Source of the DNA: Longibacter salinarum | GTDB taxonomy: Bacteria; Bacteroidota; Rhodothermia; Rhodothermales; Salinibacteraceae | Direction: 5' to 3' | NCBI RefSeq assembly: GCF_002554795.1 | Contig: NZ_PDEQ01000002.1 | Location: forward strand, 124,001 to 188,000 | DNA length: 64,000 nt | Shown: one piece after another, positions 1-8,391 of the stretch | Numbering within the stretch: position 1 is the first letter of the stretch | How the letters are laid out: the number at the start of each line of letters is the position of its first letter | Made by a program: the position numbers and the translations under genes | Notes under the pieces: model-generated | What the model was told of the DNA's origin: nothing | The model's input: only the letters and a program-made list of their open reading frames with translations | The model's database searches: none

Positions 1-416
1 GGCCGAATGAGCATATTGTGCATGAACAACGCATGGTACGGCCGGGAGCAAATGATCCGTGCCTTCAGGCGGTGATTCGGGTCCCAGCCTGCAAAGCCGT
101 CGATGACGTACAGCCGGTCGCAGATGTTCAGGTAGTCCTGAGCACGTTCACGGTTGATGCGAAACGTGTGCGTGTCGATCTCCATGTTGATCGGTCCCCA
201 CCAGATTTCATCCTCGCTCTCCGGGTGGCGGACGATGCGTTTGTCGGCCGGACTACGACCGGTCTTTTCGCCGGATGCGATTCGGAGCGCACCCGATCGG
301 GTGATCTGAGCCGAAGAGTCGACGCGAATGGCCTCTTCGTACAGCTGAGCAGGCGTAGCATTACGGAGAACGTCTTTGACGTCAATTCCGTGGGCAGAAA
401 GATTAATGTCAGGCAT
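1..416 (-). CDS. pckA: Phosphoenolpyruvate carboxykinase (ATP), N-terminal part
   Basis: Reading the minus strand from an ATG at 416 gives an open frame that runs off the left edge, so about 138 N-terminal residues are present and the catalytic P-loop is outside the window. The visible part has hallmarks of ATP-type PEP carboxykinase: a segment TGRSPADKRIV, then EIWWGP, then LYVIDGFAGWDPNHRLK and RPYHALFMHNMLIRP. The family converts oxaloacetate and ATP to phosphoenolpyruvate, ADP and CO2 in the cytoplasm and is the first committed step of gluconeogenesis. It faces away from the sugar locus and is separated from it by about 600 bp. The leader before the ATG is pyrimidine-rich without a Shine-Dalgarno motif. 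Confidence 0.93.
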   Translation of the reverse strand, partial: MPDINLSAHGIDVKDVLRNATPAQLYEEAIRVDSSAQITRSGALRIASGEKTGRSPADKRIVRHPESEDEIWWGPINMEIDTHTFRINRERAQDYLNICDRLYVIDGFAGWDPNHRLKARIICSRPYHALFMHNMLIR

Positions 417-712
417 AGAGGCGATCCCTGTAGCCAGGGGTGTTCAGAAGAATGACGTGGATTGTGAGGTCGGGTGGAGGGCCAATATGCTGTCTGAGGA
501 AAGATGTGGCTCGGAGAACTCAGCGTAGCCAGGCCAGACGACACATGTCAGGTAGGGTAATACATTCGGCGATGTTCGACGCTATAATCGTGCTTCGAAT
601 GACGAACGCCAAAGCCTATTTTCATTGTAATATCCGACCTCGAAGAGAACGTTGATGTCGGTTCGGATGCGTCCTCTCCTGTGGGGGCAACTCTTACAGG
701 GTAGAGTCTAAA

Positions 713-733
713 ACTTGACGTGAACTGTCAAGT
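713..733. promoter_or_regulatory. Inverted repeat, possible operator
   Basis: A perfect 7-bp inverted repeat (ACTTGAC, 7-nt spacer, GTCAAGT) lies about 300 bp upstream of pckA. The shape and arm spacing suit a dimeric DNA-binding protein rather than a terminator, because no T-run follows on either strand. Nothing else in the window shares this motif, so the regulator is unknown. Confidence 0.3.
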
Positions 734-967
734 CGAATGAATAGATGATCTGGAGTTTGATCGTGACCGAGATGGATGGACCTGGATGTTGGCTGGGGGC
801 ATGGACCGTTCGCCACCCGAACGGTTGGACAAGGCCAGAGGCGACTTCTGTCTTTGCGTCGACCGACGCTAAGCGTTGCAGTACAGCGACATGCTGTCCT
901 GAGGTGGACGCGTGCGGAATGATGAATCGTCAATCAGCTACTTCGACTCAGTACGGACCGGATCGAT

Positions 968-984
968 CGGAGGTTGAACCTCCG
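968..984. other. Short perfect hairpin after ROK kinase gene
   Basis: CGGAGGTT and AACCTCCG form a near-perfect palindrome with a 1-3 nt turn, located about 50 bp beyond the stop codon of the minus-strand kinase gene. It could act as a weak terminator or 3'-end stabiliser. No poly-U tract follows, so it is not a canonical rho-independent terminator. Confidence 0.3.
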
Positions 985-1035
985 GCTGATGCTGGCCGGC
1001 TTGAGCGTGCGACACGAGAAATGGCGTTTGCGACC

Positions 1036-1959
1036 TCAGTCGTGCTCCGAAAGGTGCTCGTGCGAAGGGACCTGGCTGTGTGATTCAAGTGCCTTCCGCT
1101 GCGCGAGGTGGAGGGCACCGAGCACACCGGCTCTGTCGCCGAGGTGAGGCGGCACGACATACGAATCGAGGTCGCTCGTCAGGCGGGGGAGATCGACGTA
1201 GCCTGCCAGTTCCTGTCGGAGGTGGTGACGAATGCGGGGGAACAGGTGCTTCTGCTGCATAACGCCGCCACCCAGCACGAATCGTTCGGGAGAAAGGACG
1301 TAGATCAGCGTGGCACAGGCCTGGGCGAGGTATTGCGCGTGGATGGACCAGATAGGATGATCCGAAGGGAGTTTCTCCGGTTGTGTACCGACACGTGCCT
1401 CCAGTGCGGGTCCGGATGCGAGGCCCTCCAGGCAGTCGCCATGGTACGGGCAGAGGCCGTCGAACGTGTCCTCTTCGAGCCGGCGCACGCGGAGGTGACC
1501 CATTTCCGGATGGAGCAGCCCATGGTGAGGGGTGCCATCGACGACAAATCCTCCGCCGATACCCGTGCCAATCGTCAAGTAGAGGAGGCTGTCGACATCC
1601 GTGCCGGCTCCCCAGACGTACTCGGCTAGAGCTGCGGCATTCACATCTGTATCTACAGCAACCGGACAGTTGAGGGCCTGAAAGGGCTCGATGATGTCGA
1701 CGTTCGACCAGCGTGCCTTGGGCGTGTTGAGAAGGCGACCGTACGCGGGGGAGTCCGCGTGAGGGTTGATTGGACCGAACGATCCAATGCCCAGGGCGCG
1801 AAGCGGGGAAGAATGAGCCTGGAAGAAGTCCAGGACGGCCGTCAATGTTTCGTCGGGCGCGGTCGTCGGAATGCGAGTGACTCGCTGCAGGTCATTCGGT
1901 CCGGATCCAGTGGCGCACACGAATTTGGTACCGCCTGCTTCGATGGCTCCAAATGTCAT
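1036..1959 (-). CDS. ROK-family sugar kinase (fructokinase-like)
   Basis: A 307-residue ROK kinase. The N-terminus GAIEAGGTKFVCA is the phosphate-binding DxGxT-type motif in the form typical of ROK fructokinases, followed by the FGPI loop, the sugar-binding DTDVNAAALAEY region and the glycine-rich IGTGIGGGFVVDG. The metal site follows as a His in EMGHLRVRR and the cluster CPYHGDC, matching the zinc-binding HxnCxHxC pattern of the family. ROK fructokinases phosphorylate fructose, and often mannose, with ATP in the cytoplasm. It lies 95 bp downstream of the LacI-family gene on the same strand, so the two are probably co-transcribed. In this context it would phosphorylate the hexose released by the adjacent glycan locus. 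Fructose versus mannose or glucose specificity cannot be decided from sequence. Confidence 0.85.
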   Translation of the reverse strand: MTFGAIEAGGTKFVCATGSGPNDLQRVTRIPTTAPDETLTAVLDFFQAHSSPLRALGIGSFGPINPHADSPAYGRLLNTPKARWSNVDIIEPFQALNCPVAVDTDVNAAALAEYVWGAGTDVDSLLYLTIGTGIGGGFVVDGTPHHGLLHPEMGHLRVRRLEEDTFDGLCPYHGDCLEGLASGPALEARVGTQPEKLPSDHPIWSIHAQYLAQACATLIYVLSPERFVLGGGVMQQKHLFPRIRHHLRQELAGYVDLPRLTSDLDSYVVPPHLGDRAGVLGALHLAQRKALESHSQVPSHEHLSEHD

Positions 1960-2054
1960 TTCGAGTGCGCGAGAGAAAATACAGAAGAGCAGATAGAGAG
2001 GGGACCGAATCCCTGCAACAGATCGGGGCCGGATGCGAAGGCCGGCGGAATCGT

Positions 2055-3065
2055 CTAGGTGTCCATTCCGCTGCCGCAGGACGCACGGACAACAAGTTCC
2101 GGTTGGAGGACGATCAGAGCTGCAGCTCGGTCGGGAGATGCAATGCGGTCAAACAGAAGCTCCGCGGCCCGGCGTCCCATTTCGTAGCTCGGCTGGCGGA
2201 CTGTCGTCAGGGGAGGATCGAGCAACTTCGCCCAGGGCGCATCATCAAAGGTTACCACCGCGATGTCCTCTGGAACGCGCAGGTCGTGCTCGCGGACGCT
2301 CTCGAGGACACCGAGCGCGAGCTGGTTGTTTGCCGCAAACAGCGCGGAGGGAGCGTGATCCAGTCGCAAGAGTTCGTCGGTTAAGGCTTTGCCAGCGTCG
2401 CGTGTGGGACGCCCCTCCCGGACGAGCTCATCGTCGAACGGGATGCCGTGATCATGTAGGGCTCGTCGGTACCCAGCCGCTCGCTCTGCACTCGTCGCAA
2501 TCGTTTCAGGACCATTAATCAACCCGATCCGCCGGTGGCCAAGCTCGATCAGATGGTTGACGATATCGCGTGCGCCCCGTTCGTTGTCGACGACCACTGT
2601 ATCGACGGAGGCATCGGAGATGCGCCGATCGAAGAACACGAGGGGCATCCCGATATTTTTAATATCCAGATTCAGGTCGCTTCGGGCGATCGGTGGGAGA
2701 ATCACGCCATCTGCGGACTCGGCCTTAAGTACATCGACGTAGAACTGCTCGCGATCGGAGGTCTCGTCGGTATTGCAGAGGATAACCGCTGCGTCGCGTG
2801 CATAGGCAACATCCTCCACGCCGCGGACGACATCGGAATAGAACGGGTTTTGGATGTCCGGAATGAGCAGGCCGAGCATGTGGGCCCGGCCATCCAACCG
2901 GCGCAACCGACGTGCGACGCGGTTCGGGCGGTATTCCAGATCATCGATCGCAGCTTCGACGCGCGTTCGCGTGTCGGCGTTGACCATGTCCGGGCGGTTG
3001 ATGGTGCGTGACACTGTGCTGACCGAGACGCCGGCCTGGCGCGCGACGTCTTCTAACGTGGCCAT
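2055..3065 (-). CDS. LacI-family transcriptional regulator
   Basis: A 336-residue LacI/GalR repressor. Residues 1-25 form the helix-turn-helix (ATLEDVARQAGVSVSTVSR), followed by a hinge (YRPNRVARRLR) with the leucine that in PurR and LacI intercalates at a central CpG. Residues about 60-330 are the periplasmic-binding-protein-like effector domain, including LGLLIPDIQNPFYSDVVRG and a typical FDDAPWAKLLDPPLTTVRQP end. It is divergent from susC, with 450 bp between them that hold palindromes with a central CG of the type bound by PurR-like LacI proteins. The same palindrome recurs before two further units of the locus, so this protein is the best candidate for a local regulator of all of them. 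The inducer is presumably a sugar or sugar phosphate from the pathway. Confidence 0.93.
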   Translation of the reverse strand: MATLEDVARQAGVSVSTVSRTINRPDMVNADTRTRVEAAIDDLEYRPNRVARRLRRLDGRAHMLGLLIPDIQNPFYSDVVRGVEDVAYARDAAVILCNTDETSDREQFYVDVLKAESADGVILPPIARSDLNLDIKNIGMPLVFFDRRISDASVDTVVVDNERGARDIVNHLIELGHRRIGLINGPETIATSAERAAGYRRALHDHGIPFDDELVREGRPTRDAGKALTDELLRLDHAPSALFAANNQLALGVLESVREHDLRVPEDIAVVTFDDAPWAKLLDPPLTTVRQPSYEMGRRAAELLFDRIASPDRAAALIVLQPELVVRASCGSGMDT

Positions 3066-3136
3066 GGGAAAGGTGTAAGCCGTTCTTGAGGACGTTCGAC
3101 GAAAGTATCAAATGGACGAAGCGGACACAAGCACGT

Positions 3137-3150
3137 CACAAACGTTTTCA
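3137..3150. promoter_or_regulatory. LacI-type operator, proximal to lacI-like gene
   Basis: CACAAACGTTTTCA matches the 14-bp palindrome TGCAAACGTTTGCA at 11 of 14 positions, including the central AAACGTTT. It lies 72 bp upstream of the regulator's own start codon, so it may serve autoregulation. It is 96 bp centre-to-centre from the stronger site at 3233-3246, about nine helical turns, a spacing compatible with looping. Confidence 0.55.
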
Positions 3151-3232
3151 GGAAAAGAACGATCTGACGAGAATTGTTACATTGAATCGGCTGAAAAACG
3201 TTCCAGCACGCGATGAGTGAATGCCAATGTAA

Positions 3233-3246
3233 TGAAAACGTTTGCA
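3233..3246. promoter_or_regulatory. LacI-type operator upstream of susC
   Basis: TGAAAACGTTTGCA differs at one position from the perfect palindrome TGCAAACGTTTGCA that occurs at 12255-12268 and 20714-20727. It lies in the divergent region between the regulator and susC. Confidence 0.7.
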
Positions 3247-3351
3247 ACTATCCATTTCTTTGTGCACCTTAGGTACCGCAACATGATGAGGTGGCGCCCT
3301 TTTTCCCGCTCTTTCGACCACAGATCGCGTTTTCGATTTCCACCTACCGTG

Positions 3352-3361
3352 GAAGCGCTTC
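3352..3361. promoter_or_regulatory. Second-type LacI-family palindrome GAAGCGCTTC
   Basis: GAAGCGCTTC is a perfect 10-bp palindrome with a central CG, the form many LacI-family regulators bind (compare CcpA cre sites). A near copy (GAAGCGCTTT) occurs at 12273-12282 beside the strong operator of the second unit. Its presence in both promoters suggests either a second LacI-family regulator or a weaker site for the same one. Confidence 0.45.
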
Positions 3362-3517
3362 GCAGTCGAGTGCGATGATCCGCCCGCCTTTTCCACATAG
3401 CCGCATCGATGGTTTGGTGTACGTCGCTCGAGATTTGCCTGCACATCCATCGGAGCGAAGGCGTTTTCCTCTTGAGGAAATCGTCTCAACCAACGAGTGT
3501 TGATCTGACCCGATAGT

Positions 3518-6500
3518 ATGATGACACGAGTCTGGACCCTGAGCCTCTTGCTCAGTACCCTTCTGTTAATGATCACCTGGACGCCGGCGCCGGCGCAGGC
3601 GCAGTCCGACCGCGAAATATCTGGACAGGTGACCGACGCTGTCACCGGCGAAACGCTACCTGGCGTGAACGTCTTTGTCCCGAGTACGAAACAGGGAACA
3701 GCGACGGGGATCGACGGAACATACACGCTGACGGTTTCTGAAGAGGCGGATTCTCTGTCGTTCTCGTACGTGGGCTACGAGACCATGACGGTTCCGCTCG
3801 CGGGGCGAACGGAGATCGATGTTGCGCTAGCCCCGGCGACCCTCGAAGCGGGGGAGTTGGTTGTCACGGCGCTCGGCATCGAGCGAGAGTCGCGCACGAT
3901 CGGATACTCCGTGCAGGAGGTCGAGGGTTCGGATCTGAGCCAGACGGCTGAGCTCAACGTCATCAACTCCCTGCAGGGACAGCTTGCCGGGGTACAGGTT
4001 CAGCCCTCGGGAACCGGGCCGGGCGGATCGTCGCGCATCGTAATCCGCGGAATCCGCTTCCTCGGGTCGAGCAACCAACCCCTCATCGTTCTGGATGGCA
4101 TTCCCATTCAAGGGGGCGGCCGCCAGCAGACGGGCTCGTTCGGCGGGTTCGACTACGGAGGCGGGATCGGGGACATTGACCCAAACAGCATCGCCAGTCT
4201 GACGGTACTTCGCGGTGGAAACGCGGCCGCTCTATACGGGTCACGCGGCGCCAACGGGGCAATTGTCATCGAAACGAAAAAGGGAACGCAGGAGACCGAG
4301 GTGACCGTCAGTTCGCAGACGACCGCCGGTGAACCGCTCGTTCTGCCTGATCTTCAGAACGAGTACGGGCGAGGAAATAACGGTACGCTCACGCAAGGAA
4401 GCGACGGCATTCCCGTCGTCCCGGCTGGTGACATTAGCTGGGGGCCGCGTATGGAGGGGCAGGATGTGAGGGATTGGACCGGGAGCGTCCAGCCCTACAG
4501 TCCGCAGCCGAATAACGTCGAAGACCTGTTCGACACGTCGTACAGTACCAACAACAGCATCTCGTTCGCGACGGGGAACGAGACGGCGACGGCCCGCGCG
4601 ACCATCTCGAACGTGCAGAGTGCAGGCACGCTTCCCGGCAACGAGCTCGATCGCACAAACATCTCGCTGGCGAGTTCGGCGGATCTATCAGACCGATTTA
4701 CAGTGGACGGGCGTGTTGGATATGTCGCGCAGTCTGCATTCAACCGGGTAAACGTGGCAAAGAGTCCCGACAACCCGATCTACAACGCCTATTACTTCCC
4801 GAGAAACCTCCGCCTCAGCGACCTGGAGGACTTCCGGACGAGCGACGGCGATCCTCGACTCTGGTTGGATGAGTCGGCTGCCGATTTTTCGACCCGTAAC
4901 AACCCGTACTGGACGGTCAACCTGAACACGAACGAAGACGAGCGCCGTCGTGTCCTCGGGTACATGCGCTTGAAATACGACTTCGCGGACTGGCTCAACG
5001 GCTTCATCCGGGGTGGGACGGATTACAATACGCTCCGTCGTGAGGTACGCGTCGCATCGGGCACGAGCTACAAAGTCGCCCAGTGTGGATCGGACGGCAG
5101 CCGCCGATGCGGCGAGTATCTGGCCGAGCAGACCATGAGTCAGGAGACCACGTTCGATGCGCTACTTGACGGCGAGCGTGAGCTCACGGACGATGTCACT
5201 GGACGCCTGGGAGTGGGCGGCGAGTGGCGTTTCGAGCGCGGTGAGACCACCGGGACATCCGGAAGCGGACTGAGCATCCCCAACTTCTTTACGGCGGGTA
5301 ACCTGACATCGCCGACGCCGACGTACGGCTTCAGTGAGAAGGAAGTCCGGTCGCTCTACGCGCTGTTCACGATCCGGTATCGCGACTACCTCTTCCTTGA
5401 CCTCACCGCTCGTAATGAGTGGTCGTCCACGCTACCGGAGGACAACAACTCGTACTTTTACCCGTCGGCGACGGCCGGATTTATCTTCTCAGACATCTGG
5501 GGGCCGTCGTGGCTGAGCTTCGGGAAGTTTCGCGCATCGGTTGCTCAGGTGGGAAGCGACACGTTTCCGTACCGCACGATGCTCGAGTACGACGTGCAGG
5601 GGCAGGGGCATGCCGGGCAGTCGTTCGGAAGTGTTCAGGTCGCTCTGCCGGGTGTCGATCTGAAGCCGGAGATGACGACAACGACAGAGGCTGGGCTCGA
5701 CCTTGAGTTCGTCGATGGACGTTTTGCTCTTTCCAGCACCTATTACTTGACGAACACCAGGAATCAGATCTTGGATCTTCCCATTCCGCCGGCGTCCGGA
5801 TGGCGAAGCGGAATCATCAATGCTGGGAAGGTTCGAAACGAGGGCGTAGAGCTTCGCTTCGAAGCCGCCGCGGTGGACGGAGACGACTTTCAGTGGGATA
5901 TCGATGTGAACTGGTCGACCAACGCCTCCGAGATCGTCAAACTAACCGACGACATCGATACCTACGAGCTATCGTCTGATCTAGGCGTGACGATCGAGGC
6001 ACGCGAAGGCGAACCGTTCGGACAGATTTACGGCACCGCATACCAGCGGACCGACGACGGCCGGCGAATCGTCGACCAGAATGGTCTCCCCGTTGGTATT
6101 TCGTCGGACTCGCTTGCACTCCTGGGGAATTTTCAGGCGGACTGGGTCGGCGGCGTGTCCAACACATTCAGGTACAAGGGGATCGGACTGAGCGTTTTAC
6201 TGGATGTCAAGAAAGGAGGCGACATTTTCTCCCTTTCGAATGCTGTTGCGGCCCAGCAGGGAACCGCTGCCTTCACGGTCGATGGACGCGAGGCATTCTA
6301 CAATGGTAATGGCGGCATCGTCGCCGAGGGCGTCGTCAACACGGGTACGGCCAGCAACCCGACGTACGAAGAAAACACGCAAGCCGTGGATCCGCAGGCG
6401 TACTGGTCCCGCGTGGGCGGAGAAGGCGGGATTACGGAGGAGTTTGTCTACGATGCCAGCTACGTCAAGCTGCGTCAGGTGACGCTGAGTTATCGTTTGC

Positions 6501-6700
6501 CCTCGGGTTGGATTCAGCCCGCCCGCTTGCAATCGGCCCGCGTATCGGTGTTCGGTCGTAACCTGGCCTACCTCTTCAAGAATACGCCTGGATTCGATCC
6601 GGAGTCGACGTATAGTACCTCGCTCTCGAACCAGGGCCGCGAAGCATTTGCCTATCCGCCTACGCGGAGTATCGGGTTTAGTCTAAACCTGACGCTGTGA
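3518..6700 (+). CDS. SusC/RagA-type TonB-dependent outer-membrane receptor
   Basis: A 1060-residue SusC-like TonB-linked transporter. A cleavable signal peptide (residues 1 to about 29, ending APAQAQ) is followed by a carboxypeptidase-regulatory-like domain (about 33-115, ISGQVTDAVTGETLPGVNV). Next comes the plug domain (about 120-240), with the SusC signatures VIRGI, PLIVLDGIPI and GNAAALYGSRGANGAI. The rest is a long beta-barrel ending ...STSLSNQGREAFAYPPTRSIGFSLNLTL, which finishes on the hydrophobic/aromatic pattern expected of outer-membrane proteins. SusC imports oligosaccharides captured by the partner SusD, driven by TonB. It heads the first unit, 83 bp before susD, and is preceded by LacI-type operators, so induction by the locus substrate is likely. 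The substrate is not readable from the sequence. Confidence 0.96.
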   Translation: MMTRVWTLSLLLSTLLLMITWTPAPAQAQSDREISGQVTDAVTGETLPGVNVFVPSTKQGTATGIDGTYTLTVSEEADSLSFSYVGYETMTVPLAGRTEIDVALAPATLEAGELVVTALGIERESRTIGYSVQEVEGSDLSQTAELNVINSLQGQLAGVQVQPSGTGPGGSSRIVIRGIRFLGSSNQPLIVLDGIPIQGGGRQQTGSFGGFDYGGGIGDIDPNSIASLTVLRGGNAAALYGSRGANGAIVIETKKGTQETEVTVSSQTTAGEPLVLPDLQNEYGRGNNGTLTQGSDGIPVVPAGDISWGPRMEGQDVRDWTGSVQPYSPQPNNVEDLFDTSYSTNNSISFATGNETATARATISNVQSAGTLPGNELDRTNISLASSADLSDRFTVDGRVGYVAQSAFNRVNVAKSPDNPIYNAYYFPRNLRLSDLEDFRTSDGDPRLWLDESAADFSTRNNPYWTVNLNTNEDERRRVLGYMRLKYDFADWLNGFIRGGTDYNTLRREVRVASGTSYKVAQCGSDGSRRCGEYLAEQTMSQETTFDALLDGERELTDDVTGRLGVGGEWRFERGETTGTSGSGLSIPNFFTAGNLTSPTPTYGFSEKEVRSLYALFTIRYRDYLFLDLTARNEWSSTLPEDNNSYFYPSATAGFIFSDIWGPSWLSFGKFRASVAQVGSDTFPYRTMLEYDVQGQGHAGQSFGSVQVALPGVDLKPEMTTTTEAGLDLEFVDGRFALSSTYYLTNTRNQILDLPIPPASGWRSGIINAGKVRNEGVELRFEAAAVDGDDFQWDIDVNWSTNASEIVKLTDDIDTYELSSDLGVTIEAREGEPFGQIYGTAYQRTDDGRRIVDQNGLPVGISSDSLALLGNFQADWVGGVSNTFRYKGIGLSVLLDVKKGGDIFSLSNAVAAQQGTAAFTVDGREAFYNGNGGIVAEGVVNTGTASNPTYEENTQAVDPQAYWSRVGGEGGITEEFVYDASYVKLRQVTLSYRLPSGWIQPARLQSARVSVFGRNLAYLFKNTPGFDPESTYSTSLSNQGREAFAYPPTRSIGFSLNLTL

Positions 6701-6783
6701 TCGGCTGCGACCTGACGCCAAAAGCTCGATTCCGACCGGAAATGTATTCCCAATTGCTGTCCCATCCCGACGTGCACGATTCA

Positions 6784-8340
6784 ATGTCGAATACCCGACC
6801 GCCTCGTCTTCTCGTTCTCGCGTGTACAGTGCTGCTCGTCGTCCCCATGTTCTTCATCGGGTGCGACTTCGGCTCGACCAATGACGATCCGACGGCGCCC
6901 AACACGATCAACCCGGATCTGCTGTTCACGCGTTCGCTCGTGTACGGCACGCTGCGCTACGACGTGTATCAACGGAGTCAGCATCTCTTTGGCAACATGT
7001 ACGCGCAGTACGTTGCCAACCTCGTTCCCAACTTCCCGACCGACCGGTACGAAACGAGCGGTGCGTACGACAACTGGGCGGAAGCCTTCTGGAACACGTC
7101 GTACGCTGCGTACGGTGGCGGCGCGAACGTGGGGGAGAACGTCAGCAATCCGGGAATCAATATTCAGCAGGCCATCGAGCTCACACAGGATGATCCGCAG
7201 TTGGTCAACAAGACGGCCATTGCGCGCATCTGGAAAGTCTGGCTGTTGCATCGCGTGACCGATGCCTGGGGCGACGTTCCGTACAGCGAGGCCTATCAGG
7301 GGGATGAAGGAAACCGGACACCGGTTTATGATCCGCAGGAAGAGATCTACCGCGATATGCTTGCTGTCCTCGAGCAGTCCGCTGAGGCAATCGATCCGTC
7401 GATATCGGGCGGCAGCTTTCGGTTCGGGGACGCCGATGTTCTATTCAACGACGATCTGACCAGGTGGCGGCGGTTTGCGAACGCACTCCGCCTGCGCCTG
7501 GCGATCCGCGCTTCGGAGGCTGCGCCGTCACTGGCAGAACAGCATGTGCGGGATGTGCTCTCCAGCGGCGAGGTGATGCAGGGCAACGACGACTCCGCCC
7601 GCCTCATCATGGGAACAGCAGAAGGCGAGTTTGTGAACTCCAATCCGCTTTCGATTATCGCCGGCTTCGGGGACGAGCGCGTGAGTGAGCTGGCCGTTCA
7701 GATTCTGAGCGACCGCAACGATCCCCGTATCGGCGAGATCGCTGATACAACCATTACGTTCCCGCGCGACGGCGTTCTGTATCGTGGATTGCCGAATGGG
7801 CTCAGCGCATCGGAGCTGAACGGCATCCAGTCGTTTCGTTACTCGCGCATCGGGGATCGCTTCCGAGAAGCTGACAATCCCGTTCCGGTCATTCTGTACC
7901 CCGAGGTCGAGTTCCTCCAGGCCGAGGCTGCGCTTCGCGGCTGGGCCTCGACGACAGCAGAAGATCACTACGAAGCCGGCATTCGAGCGTCGCTCGAAAT
8001 GTATGGAATTGACGACCCGACGACCGTAGACAACTATTTGCAGGAGCCGAACGTGGCGTGGCCGGCATCGGGCACCTTCGAGGAGAAGCTGGAGGCGATC
8101 ATTACACAGAAATGGATTGCCATCTACACGCAGGGGTTCGAAGCGTGGGCCGAGCAGCGGCGGACCGGCTACCCCGAGCTGCTGACCATCTCCGGGCAGG
8201 GCGCAACGGGCGGTGAGGTCCCGACCCGCATTCTGTATCCCAATGTCGAGCGTTCGCTCAATTCGGCCAACGTCAACGAAGCCGCACAGCGTATGGGTGG
8301 AGACACGCCCACGACACGCGTGTGGTGGGACGTCGACTAG
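6784..8340 (+). CDS. SusD/RagB-family glycan-binding lipoprotein
   Basis: A surface lipoprotein of about 518 residues when started at the ATG at 6784. That start directly precedes a lipoprotein signal (LVLACTVLLVVPMFFIGC, lipobox FIGC), whereas an upstream ATG overlapping the susC stop would add 29 hydrophilic residues before it. The mature protein resembles the SusD-like_2 branch: NTINPDLLFTRSLVYG near the start, a tetratricopeptide-rich alpha-helical body (WKVWLLHRVTDAWGDVPYSEA, FLQAEAALRGW) and a C-terminal TTRVWWD. The DAWGDVPYSEA segment is highly characteristic of the family. It would cap the SusC barrel and bind the glycan at the cell surface. It sits between susC and a GHL10 hydrolase in one operon. 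Confidence 0.94.
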   Translation: MSNTRPPRLLVLACTVLLVVPMFFIGCDFGSTNDDPTAPNTINPDLLFTRSLVYGTLRYDVYQRSQHLFGNMYAQYVANLVPNFPTDRYETSGAYDNWAEAFWNTSYAAYGGGANVGENVSNPGINIQQAIELTQDDPQLVNKTAIARIWKVWLLHRVTDAWGDVPYSEAYQGDEGNRTPVYDPQEEIYRDMLAVLEQSAEAIDPSISGGSFRFGDADVLFNDDLTRWRRFANALRLRLAIRASEAAPSLAEQHVRDVLSSGEVMQGNDDSARLIMGTAEGEFVNSNPLSIIAGFGDERVSELAVQILSDRNDPRIGEIADTTITFPRDGVLYRGLPNGLSASELNGIQSFRYSRIGDRFREADNPVPVILYPEVEFLQAEAALRGWASTTAEDHYEAGIRASLEMYGIDDPTTVDNYLQEPNVAWPASGTFEEKLEAIITQKWIAIYTQGFEAWAEQRRTGYPELLTISGQGATGGEVPTRILYPNVERSLNSANVNEAAQRMGGDTPTTRVWWDVD

Positions 8341-8391
8341 CCAGAATCCACGTGTTGCCCTTCATTCCCTTCCCGTTTTCGCGACTGACCG

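Larger units (their letters stand above)
417..1035. other. Intergenic region upstream of pckA
   Basis: About 620 bp with no convincing gene; short open frames on both strands lack recognisable protein features. It must hold the pckA promoter reading leftwards. It also holds two dyads described separately, at 713-733 and 968-984, the second lying just past the stop of the ROK kinase gene. Confidence 0.5.
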
